Source of the DNA: UBA4459 sp963776205
GTDB lineage: Bacteria; Bacteroidota; Bacteroidia; Bacteroidales; F082
Direction of reading: 5' to 3'
DNA length: 64,000 nucleotides
Assembly (NCBI GenBank): GCA_963776205.1
Contig: CAVZLR010000001.1
Span: forward strand, 1 to 64,000
Shown one piece after another: positions 8,282 through 17,810 of the stretch. The stretch's first letter is position 1. Each line of letters starts with the position of its first letter. The translations under genes were made by a program, and so were the position numbers. The notes under the pieces are model-generated. The model made no database searches and was not told the origin of the DNA. It worked only from the letters and a program-made list of their open reading frames with translations.

Positions 8282-10768
8282 ATGTATCACAAAATATATA
8301 AGGGTAAAGAGATTGCTGAAATTATTGATGCTGAGATCATATCAAATTCTGATATAGAAATAACAGACATACTGGTTGATAGCAGGCGATTGATTTCACC
8401 GGAACAGTGTTTGTTTTTTGCTTTAAATACCAATAGGGGAAGTGGTCATAAATACATAGCTGATCTTTATAAAAGAGGAGTACGGGCTTTTGTTGTTTCC
8501 CAACTTCCTGATCATATTCAATCCATGCATGAAGCATTATTTCTGGAAGTGGACAACACCCTTCTAGCGCTTCAGAAATTAACCGCCAAACACAGGAGTT
8601 ATTATAATATACCAGTCATTGGAATTACCGGAAGTAATGGAAAAACCATTATTAAGGAGTGGTTATACCAACTTATGGGATCTGATAAAAAGGTGATCAG
8701 GAGCCCGAAAAGTTATAATTCGCAAATTGGTGTCCCTCTATCTGTGTGGCAATTGAACGAGCAACATGAGTTAGCTATTTTTGAAGCAGGTATTTCGGAG
8801 CCTGAAGAAATGCATAACTTGCAAAAGATCATCAAACCGACCATTGGTATTTTTTCTAACATAGGGCAAGCTCATGATGAGAATTTCATCAATACCCAGC
8901 AAAAAATAGGTGAAAAACTTAAACTGTTTACTAAAGTAGATACACTCATTTATAATTCGGATCATAAAGAGTTGCAAGAGGTTATTATAAAAAGTGGTAT
9001 ACTCAGCAATATTGATACTTTTTGTTGGGGGAAATCGGCAGATTGTGATTTGGAGATCAAACAAATTGAAAAGCTTGAAAGAAAATCTAAAATCCAGGGT
9101 ATTTTTGATGAAAAAGAACTTAGCATAAGTATACCTTTTACGGACAATGCATCCATAGAAAATGCCATTCATTGCTGGGCCACCATGTTGTTCATGGGCA
9201 TCCATCAGAATGATATTTCAGAAAGAATGTTAACCCTTACTCCTATAGCCATGCGATTGGAGTTAAAGGAGGGAATTAATAATTGCACAGTTATTAACGA
9301 TGCCTATAATTCCGATTTCAATTCGCTTGGTATTGCATTAGACTTTCTGAATCAGCAAAACCAGCACAGGAATAAGCTGATCATTTTGTCTGATATTTTG
9401 CAAAGTGGCCGAAATGAAGTAGACCTCTATGGAGAAGTAGCGACATTGCTGGAACAAAAAAATATAGATGAAATCATTGGAATTGGCCCGGCCATAAGCA
9501 GGCAAGGTGATAAATTCAATATCAGGAAAACTTTTTTTAAAACCACGGAAGACTTTTTACAAACTTATCCATTCGGAAATTTTAACCACCAGTCGATTCT
9601 GCTAAAAGGCGCAAGAATCTTTGAGTTTGAGCAGATCAGCCGCATCCTGCAGCAAAAACTACACGAAACAGTGATGGAAATCAACCTGGATGCGTTGATT
9701 GCCAATCTTAATACATACAAATCATTACTTTCTTCTGGCACAAAGATCATGGCTATGGTAAAGGCATTTTCGTATGGCAGCGGTGGATTTGAGATAGCCA
9801 ATATTCTGCAATTCCACAGGGTAGATTATCTTGCTGTGGCATATGCTGATGAAGGTGTTGAACTTAGAAAAGCTGGGATTTCAATGCCTATCATGGTGAT
9901 GAGCCCGGAAGAGTTTGGTTTCGATACCATGATCAGGCATCAATTGGAACCTGAAATTTTTAGTTTCAGGGCATTGGAATTACTTGAAAAAGCCATAAAA
10001 CGCGGTGCTATACCTCAAAATAAACCAGTAAAAATTCATCTGAAACTGGACACTGGAATGCACAGGCTTGGATTTGACGAACAGGAGATTGATATTTTAT
10101 TGGAACGACTTAAAAGCAATCCATTGATTTACATTCAATCAGTATTCAGTCACCTGGCAGGCAGTGATAAATCTGAACTAGACGACTTCACCCAACAGCA
10201 GATTGCAAGTTTCACAAGAATGAGTGACCAAATCATTTCTGAATTTGATCATGAAATATTCCGGCATATTCTAAATTCGGCAGGTATAATCAAATTCCCA
10301 CATGCTCATTTTAACATGGTGAGGCTGGGAATTGGGTTATATGGTATAAATACCATTCCGATGGATGGCCATAAACTTGAAAATGTAGCCAGTTTGCGTT
10401 CAGTTATTTCGCAGATAAGAATTGTGAAGAAAGGCAACTCAGTAAGTTATAACAGGAGTTATATTGCAAATGAAGACATAAGGGTAGGAATTGTTTCCAT
10501 AGGATATGCTGATGGGCTGCTTAGGTCATTAGGAAATAATAATTTCAATTTGCTTATAAAAGATCAGCTAGCGCCTGTGATTGGAGATATTTGCATGGAT
10601 ATGTGTGTGGTTGACCTTACAGGCATTGATGCCCAGGAAGGTGATGATGTGATCATATTTAATGCAAAGCATCCGATTGAAAAACTTTCAGACGCAGCAC
10701 ATACAATTCCATACGAGATTCTCAGCAGGATTTCGCGAAGGGTTAAACGAGTATATTACCATGAATAA
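8282..10768 (+). CDS. Bifunctional MurF ligase / alanine racemase
   Basis: 828 residues. The first 455 or so are UDP-N-acetylmuramoyl-tripeptide:D-alanyl-D-alanine ligase, with the P-loop GITGSNGKT at 114-122. The remainder is a fold-type III alanine racemase, with the pyridoxal-phosphate lysine K494 (MVKAFSYGSG) and the catalytic tyrosine Y723 (SVSYNRSY). One chain therefore makes D-alanine and adds the D-Ala-D-Ala end to the peptidoglycan precursor. The fusion is well known in Bacteroidota and is not a cloning or assembly artefact: the linker is continuous and in frame. A hairpin terminator follows the stop. Confidence 0.96.
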   Translation: MYHKIYKGKEIAEIIDAEIISNSDIEITDILVDSRRLISPEQCLFFALNTNRGSGHKYIADLYKRGVRAFVVSQLPDHIQSMHEALFLEVDNTLLALQKLTAKHRSYYNIPVIGITGSNGKTIIKEWLYQLMGSDKKVIRSPKSYNSQIGVPLSVWQLNEQHELAIFEAGISEPEEMHNLQKIIKPTIGIFSNIGQAHDENFINTQQKIGEKLKLFTKVDTLIYNSDHKELQEVIIKSGILSNIDTFCWGKSADCDLEIKQIEKLERKSKIQGIFDEKELSISIPFTDNASIENAIHCWATMLFMGIHQNDISERMLTLTPIAMRLELKEGINNCTVINDAYNSDFNSLGIALDFLNQQNQHRNKLIILSDILQSGRNEVDLYGEVATLLEQKNIDEIIGIGPAISRQGDKFNIRKTFFKTTEDFLQTYPFGNFNHQSILLKGARIFEFEQISRILQQKLHETVMEINLDALIANLNTYKSLLSSGTKIMAMVKAFSYGSGGFEIANILQFHRVDYLAVAYADEGVELRKAGISMPIMVMSPEEFGFDTMIRHQLEPEIFSFRALELLEKAIKRGAIPQNKPVKIHLKLDTGMHRLGFDEQEIDILLERLKSNPLIYIQSVFSHLAGSDKSELDDFTQQQIASFTRMSDQIISEFDHEIFRHILNSAGIIKFPHAHFNMVRLGIGLYGINTIPMDGHKLENVASLRSVISQIRIVKKGNSVSYNRSYIANEDIRVGIVSIGYADGLLRSLGNNNFNLLIKDQLAPVIGDICMDMCVVDLTGIDAQEGDDVIIFNAKHPIEKLSDAAHTIPYEILSRISRRVKRVYYHE

Positions 10769-10793
10769 AGTTGAGTATTAATCAACTTTTTAT
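10767..10793 (+). terminator. Rho-independent terminator after murF-alr
   Basis: AAAGTTGA (10767-10774) pairs with TCAACTTT (10782-10789) and is followed by a T-rich tract. The AT-rich stem could also serve the convergent lipoprotein gene. Confidence 0.6.
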
Positions 10794-10813
10794 TCTCAGA
10801 TGGTTAAATAATA

Positions 10814-11338
10814 TTAGTTGCTGGCAGTTACCTTATATTTGATTGTAACTCTAAGTGTAAATACCAAATCATCTTTGTCAGTATTACCACTAATACTCAC
10901 ATGATAAGGTGCTTTTTCATTAGCGATGCTTTTAACGGTACTCCATTGGCCGTCTTCATTTCCAAGTGTTAGTGTAGTTCCAACCGAAACAGGAAACTCA
11001 CTATATGACCAATATGCCTCATACTTATCAGAATAAATGCTTAAAGCAGCATTCAGAGTAAAGTCTGTATTCAAAGTTAACATGGTACCTGAAACCGATA
11101 AGATTTCTATATTTTTAATTTTATCCTTATTTTTATGGAAATCTGAATTTGATGAAGGATCGATGGTTGCGTAGGCATAAAATGTACCATCTATACCTCT
11201 TGAATATGCCTGAACGTCAAGTTCTGCATCATAAGTAGCTTCAAAATCAACCTCTGTTAGTTCATCAATTTTATCGCACGAAAAGAAACTCATGCCGATA
11301 ATTAAAAAGCCGAATAAGTAAACAATTAATGATTTCAT
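10814..11338 (-). CDS. Putative lipoprotein of unknown function
   Basis: 174 residues when started at the ATG 11338-11336. The frame is open 20 codons further up, but the promoter box at 11368-11375 lies inside that extension. The N-terminus is a lipoprotein signal (IVYLFGFLIIGMSFFSC), with the lipidated Cys about residue 21. The mature part is beta-rich, ends with VFTLRVTIKYKVTASN, and resembles no family I can name. It lies downstream of the broken VTC gene on the same strand but has its own -7 box, so it may be independent of the surface-polymer block. Confidence 0.75.
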   Translation of the reverse strand: MKSLIVYLFGFLIIGMSFFSCDKIDELTEVDFEATYDAELDVQAYSRGIDGTFYAYATIDPSSNSDFHKNKDKIKNIEILSVSGTMLTLNTDFTLNAALSIYSDKYEAYWSYSEFPVSVGTTLTLGNEDGQWSTVKSIANEKAPYHVSISGNTDKDDLVFTLRVTIKYKVTASN

Positions 11339-11367
11339 AGTAGTTTGGTTTTTAATGAGTTCACTTA

Positions 11368-11375
11368 CAAATATA
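11368..11375 (-). promoter_or_regulatory. -7 promoter element for the lipoprotein gene
   Basis: TATATTTG on the minus strand matches TAnnTTTG, 30 bases before the ATG at 11338. It favours that start over the longer open frame. Confidence 0.5.
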
Positions 11376-11458
11376 ATACTTCTAAAAAGAGAAATCAAGT
11401 ATTTTCTTGATAAATATCAATTAAAGCATTAAGAAAAGTAATGAAAGTGATGCCTGAA

Positions 11459-12163
11459 CTACGCCAAAGCAGGATGTAAAAACTCTATCCCATTCACATA
11501 TTTGGAGCTTTTTGTCAGGCGGAATGAAAGATTATTAGACACTTGTGGGGCTATATCATCATATTTTCTCTCGTACTTCAGTTCGACGATTACATCGTCG
11601 CTGGTATATGTTTCAAGGAAATTATTATTGTTGCCACCAATTCCATAATAGGTTAATTCATTATCTATGGTCAAGCCGGAATCTCTGATCAAAACTGAGG
11701 AAATACTTTCTCCGGTAACGGTTTAGCAGTGCAGGTTTAAAATGCAATAAATTTTCCAGGGCCCATAGCGGCAAATCCGAATTTCTGAAAACAGTAGCAA
11801 GTTGTTCCTCGTTTAAGTTTTCATCAACACTGAAATGATATGTAACGGAAACGATATTTTATTACCCAGCATACCTTCCCTGATCTTAAATTCAAGTACA
11901 GGTTTAGCAATTATTCCCTTTGATTCGCCATACCACCTTATACGTGCTTTCCGCCGACTTGATTTTCCTGAAACATTATCAAAATAGAAATCAAATTCAT
12001 TTGTGTCAAGGTAAATGTTATTGATATAACGGGGATGAAAGATGGGAGAAAATGCTGCAGGATGCACTCTGATTTGTTGCTCTACACTATGGTACGACAT
12101 GGCATCAACCATAAACTTTCGTTCATAGCGAGCTATTTCTTCGTTGAATGGAGGAAAAAACAT
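11459..12163 (-). pseudogene. VTC-domain polyphosphate polymerase-like gene with two frameshifts
   Basis: The N-terminal piece (12163-11813, 116 aa) begins FNEEIARYERKFMVD and has the VTC-type core NNIYLDTNEFDFYFDNVSG and KPVLEFKIREG. Near 11845-11855 the frame moves by +2 (or -1). About 57 codons then read in another frame as FSVDENLNEEQLATVFRNSD and onward to NRYRRKYFLSFDQRFRL. Near 11675 a +1 (or -2) shift returns to the first frame, which finishes as TIDNELTYYGIG to LHPALA (stop at 11459). The two shifts cancel, but the original frame has a TAA between them, so only a truncated protein would be made. VTC domains polymerise phosphate from ATP or bind polyphosphate. The gene starts 8 bp after DUF4956, a frequent partner. 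Decay and sequence error cannot be told apart here. Confidence 0.8.
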
Positions 12164-12171
12164 AAAATTGA

Positions 12172-12855
12172 TTAAAACGACTTGCTTTCAACAAATGAAA
12201 TTCTAACACTCTCTCCATATTTTTTGACGAGTTGTTTGAATTCATCCAATTTCTCAGGTCTGGGGGAGTCAACGAGAAAAGAAGCTTCAATAACCTCACC
12301 ATTCTCATCATATCTTTTTAGATGCGATTTTCCAAAAACATCCTTGATGGCTTTTGTAATATCAGACAAAGACGCTTCACCAGTCTTTGCAGAAAAATTC
12401 AAGTACAGGTTCTGATGCTGAGATTTCATTCCTTTAATAAAAAATCGACCCCATAGAATGATCATTGCTACACCAAATGCCACCAATACAACCAGGGTTT
12501 GGTTAGCTCCCAAGCCCAAACCTATTGCAATGGCAAAAAACAGGTAAGCCAACTCTTCCGGTTCTTTGATAGCAGCTCTGAAACGAACAATTGACAAAGC
12601 ACCTACCAATCCTAATGACAGGGCCAACGATGACTTAACAATTGAAATGATCAACATGGTAGTAAACGCTATCAGCAGAAAAACACCAGCAAATTGCTTT
12701 CTATTGGAAATTGTTCTGGCACATTTGATATAAGTATACTCAAGAATAATAGCCAAAACAATGATGACTAATGAGTTGATCAGGAAATCTGTTATCGAGA
12801 TTTGTTGTTCCTGGGTTATTAAAAACTTCTGAAAAAGATTCCACCTGTTGTCCAT
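12172..12855 (-). CDS. DUF4956 family membrane protein
   Basis: 227 residues. Roughly four hydrophobic segments lie in the first 150 residues (for example FLINSLVIIVLAIILEYTYI, then FLLIAFTTMLIISIV and VVLVAFGVAMIILWG), separated by the conserved SIVRFRAAIKEPEELAYLF loop. A soluble C-terminal domain of about 80 residues follows. This matches DUF4956, whose function is unknown but whose genes often sit beside VTC-domain and CotH genes, as here. The arrangement suggests a membrane partner for the VTC protein or a channel for its polymer (inference). It has its own -7 box upstream. Confidence 0.88.
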   Translation of the reverse strand: MDNRWNLFQKFLITQEQQISITDFLINSLVIIVLAIILEYTYIKCARTISNRKQFAGVFLLIAFTTMLIISIVKSSLALSLGLVGALSIVRFRAAIKEPEELAYLFFAIAIGLGLGANQTLVVLVAFGVAMIILWGRFFIKGMKSQHQNLYLNFSAKTGEASLSDITKAIKDVFGKSHLKRYDENGEVIEASFLVDSPRPEKLDEFKQLVKKYGESVRISFVESKSF

Positions 12856-12894
12856 CCGGTAATGTTTTAAATATCAGTCTGTTTTTTGAAGATG

Positions 12895-12902
12895 CAAAGT
12901 TA
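12895..12902 (-). promoter_or_regulatory. -7 promoter element for DUF4956-VTC
   Basis: TAACTTTG on the minus strand, 40 bases upstream of the DUF4956 start. With the 129-bp gap after the CotH gene, it suggests a separate transcript for DUF4956 and VTC. Confidence 0.5.
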
Positions 12903-12984
12903 GAAAAATATATTGTGAAAAATCAGGCAAAAAAAATCGAAAATACTATTGACCTTTTTTAAGAAGTTCGTCTGCTGATCCTTT

Positions 12985-15900
12985 TTAATAGAATATATCT
13001 GCCAGACTTTCTTTATCTCCGAGTATTATTTTTCCATCAACCACTACTTCAGACCCCTGTTCTATTAATTGATTTGTTTTTGCATTTGTAATTTGGGTGT
13101 TTATCAACATCATTTTGGCAGGGCCATATTCCGGTTTTTTCTGAAGCAGCACGATACCATAATTACAATCCTGAACTGATGAATTTCTTACTTCCACTGC
13201 ACTTAAATCTTTTGAAGCCAGTCCGATATTTGACCTCTGAATAGTGGTATTTTCAACTATTAAATAGGAATCTTCTCCCCCGCTAATTCCTTTATCGCTG
13301 GCGTCTGATATTACTGTTCCCTTAATCCTGATCTGACTTCCGGAGAAATCGATGGCATCATTTCCAATATTATTAAAGAAAGAGTTGCTTACCACTCCTG
13401 TGCAAAAATCCGAGTCGAAGGCATCGCCATAAATATTTTCAAATGTTGAACTTTCAAGTTTAAAATCGGAACGAATAGTATTCAAAGCATCTTCACATTG
13501 ATTGCGATAAAAAAGGGTATTTGAAATATCCACATCCGACTCGTAAAAGTTGACTGCGCCTGTCAATGTCCAGCCTTTGTAATCAAGTGTATTCAGGTTC
13601 TCAAAAATCACATGCTCCAGTTTTGATCGTTCATCTGCCTGTAAAACGGTAAAACCATTCGCAGTAAAATCAGAAGATGTAATTTTAATCTCATTGTTTT
13701 CGCTTCCTATCATTTCAACCGGTGAATACGAAATTAGCATGGCTCCTTTGACCAGATCCAAAATGACACCGGGCTCAAACTTTAAGACAAAATCTTTTGG
13801 AATAATAACGGGTTGATCAATCACATGCAAACCATTAACTACCAACAGGGTTTTTCCTTTCCTCCTTATAAAAGAAGCGTAATTATCCAGATCTGCTGAC
13901 CCATATAATTCCTGTTGAGGAGTTAATCCTTCAGGATAAGGCCAGGGTAAAATTTCAGTAAAAAAAGATTCGTCACCCGTAGTTGTCATGAAAAACAAAT
14001 AAGTGGCAGTCGTATCAGATTTAATTATCTTGTTACTCACTTCGCCCCCACTATAAGCCTTTATTTTTGTATTATGATACTGATAACTATCTATATATTT
14101 TCCATTTCCTGTTCCAAGTATGATAATATCGCCCGGAAAATAATTTCGGACATTGATAAGCACACTGTCATCGATTGTTTGCTCCAAATAAGCATTTACA
14201 AAAAACTTTGGTGTGTCTTCAAAAACCGTTGAGTCGGTATAAACCGGCTTCTTTTGAAACAGCTTGAAGTTGGTATTTTGCTGTTTTGATTTTATTTCTT
14301 TCTCCAAATCAGGTAAATACGAACGTATGTCCTTCGCGATCTCAGGAATTCTTGAAAAATCATAATGTATAAGAGGGAATTCAAGATTAATCACTGAATC
14401 ATAAAAAATCATATCGCTATTAATTTCTTTCAGTTTTGCTGAAATATAATTTGAGTCGCTATATTTTTTAAGATATGAGAGATATTTATTTATAAAAGTA
14501 CTATCAATAAATAAATGTGCAATGAGGTTTTCATGTGGCATCAGGCTATCACTGTGGTTCAATGACATATATGCATAATTGTTTTCAATACCAGTTTCGA
14601 ACTCACTGTAGTTGGCAAATCCGTCAAATGCTATTGGTTCCAGTTTACAAATCACGGGGTTAAAATAAAAACGTTGATTATGCCACACCATACCATGTCT
14701 AGCCTGGGTGATTTCAAGCATAGCGTAATATTTTGCAAGTTGATCAATATCAAATATGTTACCGGGTGGCAATAATTGATTTCTATATTGATTTGCCAGC
14801 TTTTGCGCATTCAGGAATTGATTATACAGCACCTCACTCTCAGTTATCTGTGATTGATTGAATGGCATGATTACGGAGGCCATATAACTTGGCATCAATG
14901 GCCACGATTTTTCTATTGAGATACTATATTTTTGAATTTGCCAGAAAGCTTCTTCAGTAAATTTTATAATCGGTCCTTCTCTTCTATTACGCGATTCTAA
15001 CAATTGTTTTTCAAAATGTTCTTCCCAGGCATATAGTCCTCTTGATTCATTATTGATCCATAATGGAATAAATCCATATCTTGTTGTCAGGATATCTTCA
15101 AAATCAAAAAACCTGTGGGCCACCCATTCGTTTAGAAAGCCTCTTGCTAAGGGTGTTTGAATAGAAAAGGTGCGCATTCGATTCCAACTATAATTCTTTC
15201 TCATTTTTATGCGGAACGACCATTTGTCACCCTGTAGATGATCCAACCAGTCGCCTTTTAAGCGTACTTTGGCTTTCATCATTTTGTTACTTGAAAAAAC
15301 AATGGCTTTAACCCAGTCGTTATCAGAACCTTGCAGGATTCCTGACTCAAATGCTGCTTTTCGTTTATCGAGGATTTTTAAGTATTCTGATGAATCAAAA
15401 ACGATTGAAAGTGGCTTTTCATTAAATTGAATGTATTTCTTCTTGACATATCTTTCGATTTTAAAATTGTCAAAATAAACAGTATCCGTGCCATTATTCC
15501 ATACATAAAAACTGAGTTCATCCATAAAAAATGTTGGTGGTGTGTACACTTCCAACTCAAGTTTTTCCCATCCATTTTCTGAATATTCAATGGGAGTAGA
15601 AGTGGCTAAATATAGTGTTTCTGCATCTTTTGCTGCTGCAACTATTACACCCTTGTTATCTTTCGATTTTCGCCAAACGCTGATTTTAAAATACCAGTCT
15701 GGACCTGCATTGTTAATTTTATAATAAAAAGCAAAAGCGTTTTTTGGTGTAGTAAATACCGCATAATCACCTTCGAAAGATTCTGTGTCTGTTCTAAGCT
15801 GCCCCCCTTCAAAAACTACCGAAGAATCGTTTTCAGAGAGGAACTTATCGCCTTTTTTATTCAATTTTTCGGCACCCGACATATATACTGCATTCATCGG

Positions 15901-15990
15901 GAATTCATCAGGTCGGGCACAGGAAAAAGCCAAAACCGCAATGAATAAAATAAAAATACCGTAACTATAACGTTTAACAAAATCTAACAC
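12985..15990 (-). CDS. CotH-kinase lipoprotein with jelly-roll and beta-helix domains
   Basis: 1001 residues. A lipoprotein signal (FILFIAVLAFSC) predicts anchoring in the envelope. About 40-185 is a carbohydrate-binding-like jelly roll ending LSFYVWNNGTDTVYFDNFKI. About 200-520 is a CotH-type kinase domain: KVRLKGDWLDHLQGDKWSFR, NNESRGLYAWEEHFEKQL, the YYAMLEITQARHGMVWHNQR helix and the acidic PIAFDGFANYSEFE segment. The last 300 or so residues have the short Asn/Asp-rich repeats of a right-handed parallel beta-helix. CotH proteins in Bacillus phosphorylate spore-coat proteins. A surface kinase or transferase role here is inference. Upstream are AlgJ-like and MBOAT acyltransferase genes, downstream DUF4956 and VTC. 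Confidence 0.85.
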   Translation of the reverse strand: MLDFVKRYSYGIFILFIAVLAFSCARPDEFPMNAVYMSGAEKLNKKGDKFLSENDSSVVFEGGQLRTDTESFEGDYAVFTTPKNAFAFYYKINNAGPDWYFKISVWRKSKDNKGVIVAAAKDAETLYLATSTPIEYSENGWEKLELEVYTPPTFFMDELSFYVWNNGTDTVYFDNFKIERYVKKKYIQFNEKPLSIVFDSSEYLKILDKRKAAFESGILQGSDNDWVKAIVFSSNKMMKAKVRLKGDWLDHLQGDKWSFRIKMRKNYSWNRMRTFSIQTPLARGFLNEWVAHRFFDFEDILTTRYGFIPLWINNESRGLYAWEEHFEKQLLESRNRREGPIIKFTEEAFWQIQKYSISIEKSWPLMPSYMASVIMPFNQSQITESEVLYNQFLNAQKLANQYRNQLLPPGNIFDIDQLAKYYAMLEITQARHGMVWHNQRFYFNPVICKLEPIAFDGFANYSEFETGIENNYAYMSLNHSDSLMPHENLIAHLFIDSTFINKYLSYLKKYSDSNYISAKLKEINSDMIFYDSVINLEFPLIHYDFSRIPEIAKDIRSYLPDLEKEIKSKQQNTNFKLFQKKPVYTDSTVFEDTPKFFVNAYLEQTIDDSVLINVRNYFPGDIIILGTGNGKYIDSYQYHNTKIKAYSGGEVSNKIIKSDTTATYLFFMTTTGDESFFTEILPWPYPEGLTPQQELYGSADLDNYASFIRRKGKTLLVVNGLHVIDQPVIIPKDFVLKFEPGVILDLVKGAMLISYSPVEMIGSENNEIKITSSDFTANGFTVLQADERSKLEHVIFENLNTLDYKGWTLTGAVNFYESDVDISNTLFYRNQCEDALNTIRSDFKLESSTFENIYGDAFDSDFCTGVVSNSFFNNIGNDAIDFSGSQIRIKGTVISDASDKGISGGEDSYLIVENTTIQRSNIGLASKDLSAVEVRNSSVQDCNYGIVLLQKKPEYGPAKMMLINTQITNAKTNQLIEQGSEVVVDGKIILGDKESLADIFY

Positions 15991-16012
15991 AGCGACAGAT
16001 TATTTTTTGATG

Positions 16013-16020
16013 CAAAGGTA
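16013..16020 (-). promoter_or_regulatory. -7 promoter element for the CotH gene
   Basis: TACCTTTG on the minus strand, 23 bases before the start at 15990. It matches TAnnTTTG exactly. Confidence 0.5.
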
Positions 16021-16055
16021 GGTGAAAAATATACTTTTTTAAATGATGTATACAG

Positions 16056-17810
16056 CTATTTATTTTGTGGTATTTTATACCTTATCATGTATAAAGCGTC
16101 CTCTCTCAGCATTTCCTGAAATGTTATATTTTTATCTTTAGCTTTCTCTTCCACACTTTTAACCCAATCTTCATTGGCCATTATCTCATCCATTTGTAAT
16201 TGAATTTCCTCTTCTTCCAGCATAAGTTGCGCCTGGAAAAAGACCATGTCATTTAATTTACAGTTATATTGACGAGCTAATTCATTAATTTCATTGAAAT
16301 GTTCTGGTTGGTTTTCTAACAATTGTTCTATTCCTTTTATTTTTAAATACTTCTTGTACACTACAGGGTATTGTTTTGAAAACATTCCTTTTGCACGTTC
16401 GTTAATTAACTCATCAACCATTTTAGCAGAGGTGCCCGATAAATCATTCAATTGTGACATGATCTCTTTTTGTGATTTAATATAGGCCACGTAAGTATCC
16501 ATACCAAAACGTAGCATATAGTCATCGATTGCATTTAACCGATGCATATAGGCTGCGTTTTCAAATAATGATTTCTCATTGCTTATTCCTTTGGATTTGG
16601 CTTCCTGCAGCACCACATTGAACCATTCAGCATCCAGCACGATATTATTCATATAATCATAGATGGGATTTTTAATATAATCAGGTGTGTATAAATAATA
16701 TAACTGATCTATTAACTTCCAGTCGAATACATTTAAAAAACGCTCTGTAACCATAATAAAAACGAAATCCATTTGCTCAATTTCCTTTTTCAGATGCAAA
16801 TCAGAAGTATATTTTGGCGCGAAATAAAAATCGGGGTAAACTTTGTTGTTGTAATACCAGAAAGCTTCGTTCGCAAAAAGGTTTTGGGGAATACCTGCAT
16901 TAAAGATATTCCAGTAAAAACTATCACCGATGGTCAATACTTTCGGCTTGTACCTGCTGCTATCCCGTCCAAAATGATATTCAGGGTAAGCATAAATTTC
17001 GTCAGAAAGATTGGTCATTAAATTTAACGCTTTACCGCCATCGTAATCAGTACGTAAAGGAATAGAGGAGAAATAAAGGCTGTCTGTAATATAATCATTT
17101 AGCCTTTTATTTTTGAATTGCTCCATGCTATCAATAAGCACGTGCGAAGCTCTGCTCATACCATAAATACTCCAATGGGTACCATATTTCGGGAAAAGTG
17201 GATAATCAGTGCTTTCCTTAATCTGATGAAAATACTCATTCAAATTGATGTACTTTAATCCCCTGTTTTTAATTTCATCCAGATACACATCATAATTTGT
17301 TGAATCCTGCGCATTATTTAGATATTTATCCGGAATATATTCTTTGTAAAATGAAGCTTTTCCAGGTATAAAAACAATAACAAAATCGGTGTTGAAATTG
17401 TTTTTTAAATATTCCTGAACATATTGAAGCCTTCTCAGTTTTTCATCGATAAAATCATACCCAACATATGCCCTGCCGGTTATTTCACGTATATAATCGT
17501 ACTCAAAAATAAAATTGTTTTTTCCGATAACTATACCTTCAGCATTTGGCTTTTTAAAAATTGAATAGTCAATCTGGTTTTTAAACCGCACCAATGTATT
17601 ATGAAAACCAATGTGTTGCTCCAGGTACTTTTCAAAAGTGGATTGAAAACTTCCATCATAAAATGTTTTCCAGCTAAACTTTGGCATTTCGTGTTCAATA
17701 AAGTCTCCATTTAATTCAGGAACATGAAAAATACGCATCTCCATTTGTAATGCAGGTAAAATCATCACAATGATCAGAAAGACGAATGATATTTTTTTAA
17801 GCCTGTTCAT
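16056..17810 (-). CDS. AlgJ/AlgX-like SGNH acetyltransferase partner (DHHW family)
   Basis: 584 residues. One N-terminal hydrophobic segment (ISFVFLIIVMILPALQM) acts as signal anchor, followed by a periplasmic SGNH-like domain. Visible motifs are GTHWSIYGMSRASHVLIDSM (the H-W element of the DHHW/AlgJ family) and TIGDSFYWNIFN (the GDSF serine motif). The C-terminal 200 or so residues are charged and helical, longer than in AlgJ. These proteins take an acyl group delivered across the membrane by an MBOAT partner and place it on an extracellular polysaccharide. The start overlaps the stop of the MBOAT gene by one base (TAATG), which supports that pairing. The acceptor polymer is unknown. Confidence 0.88.
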   Translation of the reverse strand: MNRLKKISFVFLIIVMILPALQMEMRIFHVPELNGDFIEHEMPKFSWKTFYDGSFQSTFEKYLEQHIGFHNTLVRFKNQIDYSIFKKPNAEGIVIGKNNFIFEYDYIREITGRAYVGYDFIDEKLRRLQYVQEYLKNNFNTDFVIVFIPGKASFYKEYIPDKYLNNAQDSTNYDVYLDEIKNRGLKYINLNEYFHQIKESTDYPLFPKYGTHWSIYGMSRASHVLIDSMEQFKNKRLNDYITDSLYFSSIPLRTDYDGGKALNLMTNLSDEIYAYPEYHFGRDSSRYKPKVLTIGDSFYWNIFNAGIPQNLFANEAFWYYNNKVYPDFYFAPKYTSDLHLKKEIEQMDFVFIMVTERFLNVFDWKLIDQLYYLYTPDYIKNPIYDYMNNIVLDAEWFNVVLQEAKSKGISNEKSLFENAAYMHRLNAIDDYMLRFGMDTYVAYIKSQKEIMSQLNDLSGTSAKMVDELINERAKGMFSKQYPVVYKKYLKIKGIEQLLENQPEHFNEINELARQYNCKLNDMVFFQAQLMLEEEEIQLQMDEIMANEDWVKSVEEKAKDKNITFQEMLREDALYMIRYKIPQNK

